Source: Vulcanimicrobiota bacterium
GTDB lineage: Bacteria > Vulcanimicrobiota > Vulcanimicrobiia > Vulcanimicrobiales > Vulcanimicrobiaceae
DNA length: 64,000 nt
Assembly: GCA_003161435.1 (NCBI GenBank)
Contig: PMOS01000002.1
Span: 28,383-92,382, forward strand
Reading direction: 5' to 3'
Shown here piece after piece: positions 31,879 to 40,583 of this stretch. The notes below the pieces were generated by a model. That model worked only from the letters and a program-made list of their open reading frames with translations. It was not told the DNA's origin and made no database searches. How positions within the stretch are numbered: the stretch's first letter is position 1; each line of letters opens with the position of its first letter. The translations under genes and the position numbers were made by a program.

Positions 31879-33326
31879 GCGAATTTCTGGGTGATCGTCT
31901 GCAAAGTGCTGAACTCGTGCATCGCCGCGAAACCTTTGCCGCGGCCGTGGCCGCTCTTGCGGAAACCGCCGAACGGCAACTCGATTCCGCCGCCCGCACC
32001 GTAGCAGTTGATGAAAACCTGACCGACCCGCAGCGCGCGCGACACGCGCGTCTGCCGGCTGCCGTTCTCCGTCCACACGCCCGCGACCAAACCGTACTGC
32101 GTCGCGTTCGCCAACCGAATGGCGTCACGCTCGTCGGCGAAGCCCAGCGCCGAGAGCACCGGCCCGAACACTTCTTCGCACGCCAGCTCGTGGCGCTCGT
32201 GCACCGGTCCGAAGAGCATCGGCTCGACGTAGAAGCCGCCGGCCGGCAGATCGTCGGGCCGCGCGCTGCGCGCCAGAACGGCAACCGCATCGCGCTTGGC
32301 GCGATCGACGTACCCGCGCACGCGCGCGAACTGCGCGCCGTTGATCAGCGGTCCGACGTCGGGATCGGTCGACGGCAGCCCGACTCGCAGTAGCGCGAAT
32401 GCTGCGGCGAGCCGTTCCGTGACCCGTTCGAACGCCGAAGCTTCGATGAGCACGCGGCTGCCGGCCGAGCATGTCTGGCCGCCGTTCTGTACGATCGCGC
32501 GCACGATCGCCGGAACCGCAGCGTCGAGATCCGCGTCGGCGAAGACGATCTGCGCCGACTTGCCGCCCAACTCGAGGATGCAGCGCGCGTGGTGCTGCGC
32601 GGCCGCGGCCTGCACGAGCGTCCCGACTTCCGGCGAGCCGGTGAACCCGAGCACGTCGACGCCGGGATGCCGCGCCAGCGCGTCGCCGGCCGTCTCGCCG
32701 AGCCCGGTGACGACGTTGATCGCGCCGGCGGGAAAGCCGGCCTCGCTCGCGAGCTTCGCCAGCTCGACGATCGATTGCGACGCGTCCTCGGAGGGTTTGA
32801 TCACCGTCGCGTTACCGACCGCGAGCGACGGCGCGAGCGACCGCGCGAACATCTGCGTCGGGTAGTTCCACGGAATGATATGGCCGGTGACGCCGACCGG
32901 GACGCGCAACACTTGCACCGCGAAGCCGGGAAGGTACGGGATCGTGTCGCCGTGCAGCTTGTCCGCTCCGCCGGCGTAATACTCGAAATAGCGCACCGTC
33001 GCCGCGAGGTCGGCGCGGGCTTGCGAGATCGGCTTGCCCGTGTCCAGCGATTCGATCTGCGCGAGCCGCTCTGCGTGCTGCGCGATCGTGGCGCTGAAGC
33101 GCGCCAACAGCCGCCCGCGATCCGCCGCGCCGAGCCGTCCCCATTCGCCTTCGAAGGCGGCGGTCGCGCCGCGCACCGCGCGGTCGACGTCGTGCGCGCC
33201 GCCCGCGGAGATCGCGCCGATCGTGCTCCCGGTCGCCGGATCGATGACCGGCAGCGTGTCGCCGGAAGCAGCCGGCTCGAACTCCCCGTTCACGAACAGC
33301 GTCCTGGCTAGCGTCGAAACCGTCAT
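31875..33326 (-). CDS. NAD(P)-dependent aldehyde dehydrogenase
   Basis: 483 residues with the full superfamily set: IIPWNYPTQMF near 155, KPSEDASQS, GFTGSPEVG near 225, LELGGKSAQIVF carrying the general base Glu, the nucleophile Cys in NGGQTCSAGSR near 285, and EEVFGPVLSAL near 385. It oxidises aldehydes to acids in the cytoplasm. It resembles the betaine or gamma-aminobutyraldehyde type, but specificity cannot be read. It is first in a two-gene minus-strand operon with the SDR. The short upstream region is shared with the divergent CreD-like gene and its operators. Confidence 0.94.
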   Translation of the reverse strand: MTVSTLARTLFVNGEFEPAASGDTLPVIDPATGSTIGAISAGGAHDVDRAVRGATAAFEGEWGRLGAADRGRLLARFSATIAQHAERLAQIESLDTGKPISQARADLAATVRYFEYYAGGADKLHGDTIPYLPGFAVQVLRVPVGVTGHIIPWNYPTQMFARSLAPSLAVGNATVIKPSEDASQSIVELAKLASEAGFPAGAINVVTGLGETAGDALARHPGVDVLGFTGSPEVGTLVQAAAAQHHARCILELGGKSAQIVFADADLDAAVPAIVRAIVQNGGQTCSAGSRVLIEASAFERVTERLAAAFALLRVGLPSTDPDVGPLINGAQFARVRGYVDRAKRDAVAVLARSARPDDLPAGGFYVEPMLFGPVHERHELACEEVFGPVLSALGFADERDAIRLANATQYGLVAGVWTENGSRQTRVSRALRVGQVFINCYGAGGGIELPFGGFRKSGHGRGKGFAAMHEFSTLQTITQKFA

Positions 33327-33411
33327 CGGCCGTCTTTTCGCGCCTCTGCGTCGCAGCCCGCTCTCGGCCGGGAGCGCGACTGACCGGCGGTCGACCTTTC
33401 ATCCACAATGT

Positions 33412-33455
33412 CTTTGTGTTACAAAGTCTCCAACTAAGAACTTTGCGATGCAAAG
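33412..33455. promoter_or_regulatory. Twin operator CTTTG-N5-CAAAG
   Basis: Two inverted repeats, CTTTGTGTTACAAAG (33412-33426) and CTTTGCGATGCAAAG (33441-33455), have identical arms and are 29 bp apart start to start. The second ends 2 bp before the ATG of the CreD-like gene. Two copies with different spacers and the same arms point to selection for a dimeric regulator that would block expression of this gene and perhaps of the divergent aldehyde dehydrogenase. No regulator gene is adjacent. Confidence 0.75.
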
Positions 33456-33457
33456 AT

Positions 33458-34663
33458 ATGCTACTGCGCTTGGCCGGGGTCGTCCTCGTTCTGGCCGCCG
33501 CCACGGTCGGCTGGCTCATTCTGGGTGCGACGATCGGGGTCCGAACCGGCTCCTCCGATCTCTCCCAGCGCGAGCAGCTGGCCGCGATTTGGGGCGCGGA
33601 GCAGGCCCAACCGGCTCCCAGTTTCACCTACGAAACCAGTCACATCGATAAAAAAGGGCGCACGACCATCGACCGCAGCTCGGTGGTCCCCGCGTCGTCG
33701 CGCGTCAACGTCGACCTGGCGTTGGACCCGCGCCAAAAGGGGCTGCTGTGGTACAACACCTACGCGGTGCGCTTCGCGGCGACGTACCGCGTCGTGAATC
33801 CCGGGGCGTCCACGCGGCTGCAGGTCGCGTTTCCCTTTCCGTCCGACAGCGCGACGTATGACGACTTCACGCTCGACGTCGACGGCGTCCGAATCCCGGT
33901 GACCAGCGCGAGCGGCACCATCGCCGCTTCGGTGCCGGAATCGCGCGGCCGGACATCCACGCTAACGGTCGCGTACCGCTCGCACGGGATCGGCATCTGG
34001 AGCTATCGCTTCGGCGACGGTGTGGTCGCGGTGCGCGACTTCACGCTCGTCGTGCGCACGAACTTTCGGGCAATCGATTTCCCGCCGCGCACCCTCGCCC
34101 CGACGACGGAGCAACAGATCCCGGGCGGCTGGCAGCTGACCTGGCGTTACCGGAACCTGGTCGGCGGATTCGGCGTCGGCATGACGTTTCCGCCTCGGCT
34201 CCAGCCCGGCCCGCTCGCCGAACGGATCACGCTGTGGGCGCCGCTCTCGCTCGCGTTCTACGTCTTCGTGATGCTGGTGATCACGACGCTGCGCCGCATC
34301 GACTTGCATCCGATCAACTACTTCTTCCTGGCAGCGGCGTTCTTCGCGTTTCACCTCCTGTTCGCGTACACGGTCGATCGCATGCCGATCGGCTGGGCGT
34401 TCATCCTCTGCTCGGTCGTTTCGATGTTCCTGACGGTCTCATACCTGCGTCTGGTCGTCGGCTTGCGCTTCGCCGCCGTCGAAGCCGCGCTCGCGCAGTT
34501 CTTCTACCTGATCCTGTTTTCGTACGCGCTTTTCGACGAAGGCTATAGCGGGTTGTCGATCACCATCGGTGCGATCGTGACGTTGTTCATCACGATGCAG
34601 GTTACCGGCCGAATCGACTGGTCCGAGCGCTTTGCCGCCAAGCCGAAAGCGGCAGCGGCCTAG
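33458..34663 (+). CDS. CreD-like inner-membrane protein
   Basis: 401 residues from ATG 33458; the GTG start in the track lies inside the operators. One N-terminal membrane helix is followed by a large extracytoplasmic beta-rich domain (about 30-250) and five or six C-terminal helices ending with MQVTGRIDWSERF. That ending and the topology match the CreD (inner-membrane, Cre regulon) family, in which the terminal (R)RIDW is common. Function of the family is unclear; it is linked to envelope stress and beta-lactam response in gamma-proteobacteria. No ribosome binding site is visible between the operator and the ATG. A small hairpin (GGTGC-TAAG-GCACC) follows the stop without a T tract. Confidence 0.72.
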   Translation: MLLRLAGVVLVLAAATVGWLILGATIGVRTGSSDLSQREQLAAIWGAEQAQPAPSFTYETSHIDKKGRTTIDRSSVVPASSRVNVDLALDPRQKGLLWYNTYAVRFAATYRVVNPGASTRLQVAFPFPSDSATYDDFTLDVDGVRIPVTSASGTIAASVPESRGRTSTLTVAYRSHGIGIWSYRFGDGVVAVRDFTLVVRTNFRAIDFPPRTLAPTTEQQIPGGWQLTWRYRNLVGGFGVGMTFPPRLQPGPLAERITLWAPLSLAFYVFVMLVITTLRRIDLHPINYFFLAAAFFAFHLLFAYTVDRMPIGWAFILCSVVSMFLTVSYLRLVVGLRFAAVEAALAQFFYLILFSYALFDEGYSGLSITIGAIVTLFITMQVTGRIDWSERFAAKPKAAAA

Positions 34664-34835
34664 CAGGGTGCTAAGGCACCAGGAGGCGCCGGCTCCGGTT
34701 CCCCCTAAATCACGCTGCCTCGATATGTTCCATCCCGTGCTTTCGCACGACGCGATCGCGCTCGGCGAACCGCCGCCGTTGCGCGGCTAGGGCCGGCGTC
34801 CGCGACCGGTGCGCATACCCGCGCGACGCCCTGCG

Positions 34836-35705
34836 ATGCCGCTCGTGTTCGAGCGGCGGTCCTCCGAGATCGAGCAGAGCTATCGTCGCTGTCGTGAGAT
34901 CACCAAGACGTGCTCGAAGACGTTTTACTTCGCCTCGCTGTTCTTGCCGCCCGACAAGCGCAAGGCGATTTGGGCGATCTACGCGTTGTGCCGGACCGCC
35001 GACGACATCGCCGACACATCCGATTCCCCCGAGATGCGCCTTGCCAAGCTGAACGCGTGGCAGCATGAGCTCGTCGCGGCCTTCTCAGGCCGGCCCAAAC
35101 AGCCGGCGATGGTGGCGGTCGCCGATACGGCGCGCCGCTACGACGTCTCGATCCGGCCGGCTTTGCAACTGCTCGAAGGTGCGCGCAAAGACATCACGGT
35201 GCAGCGCTACGACACGTACGAAGAGTTGCTCGAGTACTGCTATTTGGTGGCGTCGACCGTCGGGTTGCTGGTCAGCCCGATCCTCGGTTACGAGCCGGGC
35301 GCGCTCGAGTACGGGGTCGCGCTCGGGCGGGCGATGCAGATGACCAACATCCTGCGGGACGTCGGCGAGGACGCGCGCATGGGCCGGATCTATCTCCCCG
35401 CCGAGGATATGCGCCGGTTCGGGTACACCGAGCACAAGTTGCTGCGGGGCGTGGTCGACGCGGAATTCATCGCTTTGATGTCATTTCAGATCGCACGCGT
35501 GCGCGAGCTGTACCGGTCGGCGGCGCCGGGGATCGCCCTGCTCTCGCCGGAGAGCCGCTACACGGTCCGTCTCGCGCTCGCGCTCTACGGCCGCATTCTC
35601 GACCGGATCGAAGCAAACGGCTACGACGTGTTCACGCGCCGCGCGTACGTTCCACTGCGCACGAAGGCCGTCATCGCGCTGGCGACCGCGTTCGGGCGCA
35701 AGTAG
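34836..35705 (+). CDS. crtB: Phytoene/squalene synthase
   Basis: 289 residues from ATG 34836. It belongs to the trans-isoprenyl diphosphate head-to-head synthases: FYFASLFLPPDKRKAIWAIYALCRTADDIAD with the first Asp motif near 56-60, and MQMTNILRDVGEDARMGRIYLP with the second near 175-179. The C-terminal GYDVFTRRAYVPLRTK is of the type seen in phytoene synthases. It joins two C20 (phytoene) or C15 (squalene) diphosphates. The crtB reading is favoured, but no desaturase or hopanoid gene lies nearby to settle it. It is followed within a few bases by a REP-like repeat. Confidence 0.85.
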   Translation: MPLVFERRSSEIEQSYRRCREITKTCSKTFYFASLFLPPDKRKAIWAIYALCRTADDIADTSDSPEMRLAKLNAWQHELVAAFSGRPKQPAMVAVADTARRYDVSIRPALQLLEGARKDITVQRYDTYEELLEYCYLVASTVGLLVSPILGYEPGALEYGVALGRAMQMTNILRDVGEDARMGRIYLPAEDMRRFGYTEHKLLRGVVDAEFIALMSFQIARVRELYRSAAPGIALLSPESRYTVRLALALYGRILDRIEANGYDVFTRRAYVPLRTKAVIALATAFGRK

Positions 35706-35707
35706 CC

Positions 35708-35729
35708 ATTCGACGGGCTCAGGATGACA
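35708..35729. repeat. REP-like extragenic repeat, copy 1
   Basis: CATTCGACGGGCTCAGGATGAC begins 2 bp after the crtB stop. Its reverse complement matches copy 2 (41785) at 18 of 22 positions, with both outer blocks GTCATCCTGAG and GTCGAA kept. Short extragenic repeats of this kind are common in many high-GC genomes. The two copies are in opposite orientation. Confidence 0.65.
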
Positions 35730-35773
35730 CGGCCTGGGGGCATGGGGCGTTGGCCGACGAACAGCGGCCGGGG

Positions 35774-37384
35774 ATGACGACGACTATCTTTCGCGCGCGG
35801 CGGATCGTCACAATGACCGGCGATGCGCCCGGAGCGTTGGCGACCGAGGGCGAGTATGTCGCCGCCACCGGAACGGTCGATGCGTTGCGCGAGCGCTACC
35901 CCGCTGCGGAGATCGTCGATTTCGGCGACGCGGTGATCGTGCCCGGGTTCAACGACGCGCACGCGCACCTCGCCGTCGCGGCCGAGGACATGCTGCACCT
36001 CGACCTCTCGATCGACGCCGTCTCGTCGCTGGCCGAGATCGACGCGAAATTGCGGGCCGAGCTCGCGCGAACCCGGCCCGGCGGTTGGATTCGGGGCAGC
36101 CGCTACGACGACGCGAAGATGGCCGAAGGCCGCGTGCTCACCCGCTGGGATCTCGACGACGTGAGCCGCGATCACCCGATCATGGTGCTGCAGATCGCCG
36201 GGCACTGGGGCGTCGTCAACTCCAAGGCGCTGGAGTTGGGCGGCCTCGACGAGTCGAGCGAAGATCCGCCGGGCGGCCGGTTCGGGCGCGACGCCGGCGG
36301 CCGGCTCAACGGCATCCTGTTCGAGACGGCGATCTTCGACTTCGCGTATCCGCAGGCGACGCGGCTGCCGCAGACGATCGCGCCGGCGAGCACGCCCGAA
36401 GACCGGCTGCGCGGCCTCGGTCTGGCGATGCAGGCCTTTCACGCAGCCGGAATCACGTCGGTCACCGACGCGATGTGTGGTCCCGACGACATCACGCTCT
36501 TCGAAACGGCGCAACGGCGCGAGCAGCTCTCGATGCGCGTCAACATGCTGCTCCACTTCGAGCATTACGGGCTGCTCGCGCAGCGCGAGATCCGCACCGG
36601 TTCGGGCGACCGCCGCCTGCGGCTGGGCGGAATCAAGGCCTTCGTCGACGGCGCGATCGGCGGGCGCACCTGTCTGATGGACGAGCCGTTCGAGGGGACG
36701 ACCGACGACTTCGGCATGCAGACGCTCTCCGACGCGATCTTGAGCGACGTCGTGCGCATGGCGCATCAGGACGGCAACCGCGTCTGCGTGCACGCCAACG
36801 GGGACCGCGCGATCGGCAAGCTGCTCGACCAGGTGGAGGCCGCGCAGCGTGAGCAGCCCAAGCCCGACCTTCATCATCGCATCGAGCACTGCAGCATCGT
36901 CAACGACGAGATCCTGCGGCGGATGAAGAACGTCGGCGCGATCGCGGCTCCGTTCGGGAGCTACGTCCACTATCACGGCGGAAAGCTGCTCGAGTGGTAC
37001 GGGCCCAAGCGGATCGAGCGAATGTTCGCGCACCGTTCGTTTATCGACCACGGCGTCGCCGTCGCCGGGTCGTCGGACTACCCGTGCGGCCCGTTCCAGC
37101 CGCTGCTCGCGCTGCAGTCGTGCGTCACGCGCACCGGCTACGACGGCACGCCGCTGGGACTCTCGCAGCGCATCACGCCGTACGAAGCGCTCTCGCTGTA
37201 CACGACGAACGCCGCGTACGCGTCGGGTGAAGACGACGTCAAAGGCCGGCTCGCGCCCGGCTACCTGGCTGACTTCGTCGCGCTCGACGACGACCCGTTG
37301 ACGGTCGATCCCGCGACGCTCGGGGCGGTAGGCGTGCGCGCGACCTACGTCGGCGGCGCGAAAGTGTGGGACCGCGCGGCCTGA
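35774..37384 (+). CDS. YtcJ-like amidohydrolase (amidohydrolase family 3)
   Basis: About 536 residues from ATG 35774. It begins with the small beta domain (FRARRIVTMTGDAPG), then the metal-binding FNDAHAHL near 65. A conserved Lys lies in GIKAFVDGAIGGRT, with later metal ligands in VHANGDRAI and HHRIEHC and an Asp in AGSSDYPCGP. It ends with the APGYLADFVALDDDPL signature that closes the beta domain. Members hydrolyse amides or formyl groups of poorly known substrates. The gene overlaps the first liv permease gene by TGATG, so it probably acts on what that transporter brings in, possibly an amide or peptide-like compound. Confidence 0.88.
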   Translation: MTTTIFRARRIVTMTGDAPGALATEGEYVAATGTVDALRERYPAAEIVDFGDAVIVPGFNDAHAHLAVAAEDMLHLDLSIDAVSSLAEIDAKLRAELARTRPGGWIRGSRYDDAKMAEGRVLTRWDLDDVSRDHPIMVLQIAGHWGVVNSKALELGGLDESSEDPPGGRFGRDAGGRLNGILFETAIFDFAYPQATRLPQTIAPASTPEDRLRGLGLAMQAFHAAGITSVTDAMCGPDDITLFETAQRREQLSMRVNMLLHFEHYGLLAQREIRTGSGDRRLRLGGIKAFVDGAIGGRTCLMDEPFEGTTDDFGMQTLSDAILSDVVRMAHQDGNRVCVHANGDRAIGKLLDQVEAAQREQPKPDLHHRIEHCSIVNDEILRRMKNVGAIAAPFGSYVHYHGGKLLEWYGPKRIERMFAHRSFIDHGVAVAGSSDYPCGPFQPLLALQSCVTRTGYDGTPLGLSQRITPYEALSLYTTNAAYASGEDDVKGRLAPGYLADFVALDDDPLTVDPATLGAVGVRATYVGGAKVWDRAA

Positions 37385-38244
37385 TGTCGGGCCTGGTCGA
37401 GATCCAGCTGCTCAACGGGATCGTCCAAGGGATGATCTACGCGCTCGTCGCCGCCGGCCTCACGCTGATCTTCGGGATGCTCGACATCCCCAACTTCGCG
37501 CACGGCGCGTTCTACGCCCTCGGCGCGTACGTTGCGTTCACCGTCGTCGCGGCGACCGGCAATTTTTGGCTGGCGATCGCGGTCGTTCCGCTCGTCGTCG
37601 CGGGGCTGGGATTGGTCGTCGACGCGTTTGCGATGCGGCGACTGGCGCGCGCGGGCCACGTCTATCAGATATTGTTCACCCTGGGGCTGGTGCTGATCGC
37701 GCAAGAAGCGATCGTGCTGATTTGGGGAGCGAACCCGACCAGCGTCGACGTCCCGCGCGCGCTCGACGGCGGTGTACCGCTGGGCGTGGTCAGCTTCCCG
37801 TACTACCGGCTGTTCTTGGTCGCCGCCTCGGCGCTGGTGATCGGCGCGGTGTGGTTGGCGCTCGAACGCACCAAGTACGGCGCGATCATCCGAGCGGGGA
37901 TCGACGATCCCGAGATGGTCGCCTGCATCGGCATCGACGTGCAGCTGCTGTTCACCATCGTGTTCGGGATCGGCGTCGGGCTGGCCGGGCTGGCCGGCGC
38001 GCTGATCCTGCCGATTCGCGGCGGGCAGCCGGCGATGGGGAACGAGTTGATGGCGACCAGCTTCGCCGTCGTCGTGATCGGCGGGCTCGGCAGCTATCTC
38101 GGGGCGGTCGTCGGCGGGATCTTCGTCGGGCTGACGCAGGCGATCATGACGATCCTGTATCCGGCGGCGTCGGAGGTCGCGATCTTCGCGGCGATGGCGC
38201 TCGTCATCCTGATCCGGCCGCAGGGGCTGTTCGGCAAGCGATGA
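37384..38244 (+). CDS. livH: Branched-chain amino acid-type ABC permease, LivH (set 1)
   Basis: 286 residues with eight predicted membrane helices. The opening LNGIVQGMIYALVAAGLTLIFGMLDIPNFAHG and the loop RAGIDDPEMVACIGIDV are hallmarks of LivH. It forms half of the channel of an importer of branched-chain amino acids, amides or related compounds. Coupled to the amidohydrolase upstream and to livM downstream by overlaps. The leading residues in the longer track ORF belong to the amidohydrolase. Confidence 0.93.
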   Translation: MSGLVEIQLLNGIVQGMIYALVAAGLTLIFGMLDIPNFAHGAFYALGAYVAFTVVAATGNFWLAIAVVPLVVAGLGLVVDAFAMRRLARAGHVYQILFTLGLVLIAQEAIVLIWGANPTSVDVPRALDGGVPLGVVSFPYYRLFLVAASALVIGAVWLALERTKYGAIIRAGIDDPEMVACIGIDVQLLFTIVFGIGVGLAGLAGALILPIRGGQPAMGNELMATSFAVVVIGGLGSYLGAVVGGIFVGLTQAIMTILYPAASEVAIFAAMALVILIRPQGLFGKR

Positions 38245-39158
38245 CGCGCTTCGCCGTGCTGGTCGTCGTCGTCGCGCTCGCGCCGCTCGTGTTGCACTAT
38301 CCCGAGCTCGAGACGCAGATCCTCACCTTCGGGCTGCTGGCCGTCGCGTTCAACCTGCTGCTGGGCGAGATGGGATTTCTCTCGTTCGGGCAGGCGACGT
38401 TCAACGGCGTCGGCGCGTACGTCGCAGCCAACGCGCTGATCGCCGCGCATGCGGCGCTCCCGCTCGCGCTGCTCGCCGGGCTCGTCGCCGGCGGTGCTTC
38501 CGCCGCGGTGATCGGCGCGCTCGCGATTACCGGGCGCGGCGTCTATGGCGTGATGCTCACCTTCGCGTTCAACGAGATGGCGTACTATATCGCGTTCCAG
38601 TGGCGCGACGTCACCGGCGGCGACAACGGTTTGCGGGGCATCCCGAGCCCGGCGCTGTTCGGCCTTTCGCTCGACGACGCGACGCGCTACTACTATTTCA
38701 CCGCCGTCGTCGTGCTGCTGGCCTTCGCGGCGCTGCTGCGCATCATCGACTCGCCGTTCGGCGCCGTGCTGCGCGCGATCCGCGAGAACGAGGACCGCGC
38801 GCGGGCGATCGGCTTTCGCGTGCGCCGCTACAAGATCGCCGCGTTCGCGATCTCGGGCGCGCTGTCGGGGCTGGCCGGCGGGCTGTACGCCGAGCTGTTT
38901 CGTTTCGTCCCGCTGCAAGCGATCGACCTCGACACGTCGACCAACGTCGTCATCGCAACGCTGCTGGGCGGGATCGGATCGCCGTACGGCCCGCTGCTCG
39001 GTGCGGCGATCTTCACCGTGCTGTCGAACTCGCTCAGCCACGTCTGGTCGCATTGGCCGCTCGTGTTCGGGCTGATCTTCTGCGCCGTCGTGCTGTTCTT
39101 CCGCGGCGGGTTGTGGGGGATCGCCGATCGTTGGGGACGCCGTGCTGCGCACGCGTGA
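38241..39158 (+). CDS. livM: Branched-chain amino acid-type ABC permease, LivM (set 1)
   Basis: 305 residues from ATG 38241. It has LivM features: LLAVAFNLLLGEMGFLSFGQATFNGVGAY in helices 2-3, the cytoplasmic loop SPFGAVLRAIRENEDRARAIGFRVRRYKIAAF that contacts the ATPases, and TLLGGIGSPYGPLLGAAIF. It completes the channel with LivH. Its last 17 bases overlap livG. No ATPase is fused, unlike some LivM proteins. Confidence 0.93.
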   Translation: MTRFAVLVVVVALAPLVLHYPELETQILTFGLLAVAFNLLLGEMGFLSFGQATFNGVGAYVAANALIAAHAALPLALLAGLVAGGASAAVIGALAITGRGVYGVMLTFAFNEMAYYIAFQWRDVTGGDNGLRGIPSPALFGLSLDDATRYYYFTAVVVLLAFAALLRIIDSPFGAVLRAIRENEDRARAIGFRVRRYKIAAFAISGALSGLAGGLYAELFRFVPLQAIDLDTSTNVVIATLLGGIGSPYGPLLGAAIFTVLSNSLSHVWSHWPLVFGLIFCAVVLFFRGGLWGIADRWGRRAAHA

Positions 39159-39879
39159 GCTGACCAAGCGCTTCGGCGCGCACGTCGCGGTCGACGCGGT
39201 CGACATCGACGTGCGGCCGGGAACCTTGCACGCGATCATCGGCCCCAACGGCGCCGGCAAAACGACGTTGTTCAACCTGCTCAGCGGCGAGTTGCGCCCG
39301 AGCGGCGGGTCGATCGAGTTCGCCGATTGCGACGTGACGCGGCTGGACGCAACGAGCCGCTCGCACCTGGGGATGGGCCGCTCGTTCCAGCGCACCAACG
39401 TGTTCCCGAAACTGACGGTGTTCGAGAACGTCCGCTTGGCGGCGCAGTCACGCACCGACCAGAGCTTCGCGCTCTGGCGAACCGCGGCGTCGCTGCCCGC
39501 GGTGAACGCGCGAGCCGAAGCCGCGCTCGAAGAGATCGGCCTGCTCGGGCATCGCGCGCAGCTCGCGAGCGAGCTCGCCGGCGGCGACCAGCGGCTGCTC
39601 GAGCTGGCGATCACGCTCGCGACCGATCCGGTGCTGCTGCTGCTCGACGAACCCTCGCAGGGGCTCTCGCCCGAGGACGCGCGACGGTTGATCGATCGCA
39701 TCGGCGCGTTGGCCGCGCGCTACACGATCGTGCTGATCGAGCACAATATGCCGCTGGTGATGGGACTCTCCGACGAGATCACGGTGATGAACTTCGGCCG
39801 CATCCTGGCGCACGGGACGCCGGCGGAGATTCGCGCCGATCCCGCTGTCCGCGCAGCGTATCTCGGGAAGACCGCCTAG
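39142..39879 (+). CDS. livG: ABC transporter ATPase, LivG (set 1)
   Basis: 245 residues, GTG start. Walker A GPNGAGKTT near 36, the LivG-type GMGRSFQRTNVFPKLTVFENV stretch, a signature variant ELAGGDQRLLELA in place of LSGGQ, Walker B VLLLLDEPSQGLSP, and His switch IEHNM. It pairs with LivF as the heterodimeric motor. Both ATPases of the set are present, so the transporter is complete. Confidence 0.94.
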   Translation: MLRTRELTKRFGAHVAVDAVDIDVRPGTLHAIIGPNGAGKTTLFNLLSGELRPSGGSIEFADCDVTRLDATSRSHLGMGRSFQRTNVFPKLTVFENVRLAAQSRTDQSFALWRTAASLPAVNARAEAALEEIGLLGHRAQLASELAGGDQRLLELAITLATDPVLLLLDEPSQGLSPEDARRLIDRIGALAARYTIVLIEHNMPLVMGLSDEITVMNFGRILAHGTPAEIRADPAVRAAYLGKTA

Positions 39880-40571
39880 TGCTCGAACTGTCCGGCGTCG
39901 ACACGTATTACGGCGCGAGCTGGATCCTCAAGGGCGTCTCGCTGCGCGTCCCCGACGGCGGCGTCGTCGCGCTGTTGGGTCGCAACGGCGCCGGGAAATC
40001 GACCACCCTGAAAACGATCGTCGGACTGGTTGCGCCACGGGCGGGTTCGGTGTGCTTCGACGGCTCGGAGATCGGCGGCGCAGCGCCGCACGTCGTGAAC
40101 CGGCGCGGCATCGCTTACGTCCCCGAAGAGCGCCGCATCTTCAAGGACCTGACGGTCGACGAGCACCTGGCGATCGCGACCCGCGGCAACGCATGGCCGC
40201 GCAAGCGCGTGTTCGGGCTGTTCCCCGCGCTGGCGCCGTTGCGCGACCGGCGCGGCCGCTACCTGAGCGGCGGCGAACAGCAGATGCTGGCGATCGCCCG
40301 GGCGCTGGTGACCGGGCCGCGGCTGCTGCTCCTCGACGAGCCCTCGCAGGGCCTGGCGCCGGTGATCGTCGATGCGGTCATCTCGTCGATCGAGGCGATG
40401 CGCGACGAGGGACTGGCGATCTTGCTGGTGGAGCAGAACGTCGAGCTCGCCCTGGGCGTCGCCGATCGTGCCGCCGTCATCGACCAAGGCACGATCGTCT
40501 TCGATGGGACGGCCGCCGAGCTGCGCGCGCGCGGCGATCTCCAAGCGACCTATTTGGGCGTCGGAACGTGA
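39879..40571 (+). CDS. livF: ABC transporter ATPase, LivF (set 1)
   Basis: 230 residues from GTG 39879, overlapping the livG stop by one base. Walker A GRNGAGKST, Q-loop region IAYVPEERRIFKDLTVDEHL typical of LivF, signature YLSGGEQQMLAIARAL, Walker B LLLLDEPSQGLAP and VEQNVELALGVAD with the switch region. A 12 bp gap with AAAGGAA leads to the binding-protein gene. Confidence 0.94.
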   Translation: MLELSGVDTYYGASWILKGVSLRVPDGGVVALLGRNGAGKSTTLKTIVGLVAPRAGSVCFDGSEIGGAAPHVVNRRGIAYVPEERRIFKDLTVDEHLAIATRGNAWPRKRVFGLFPALAPLRDRRGRYLSGGEQQMLAIARALVTGPRLLLLDEPSQGLAPVIVDAVISSIEAMRDEGLAILLVEQNVELALGVADRAAVIDQGTIVFDGTAAELRARGDLQATYLGVGT

Positions 40572-40583
40572 AAGGAACGAACC

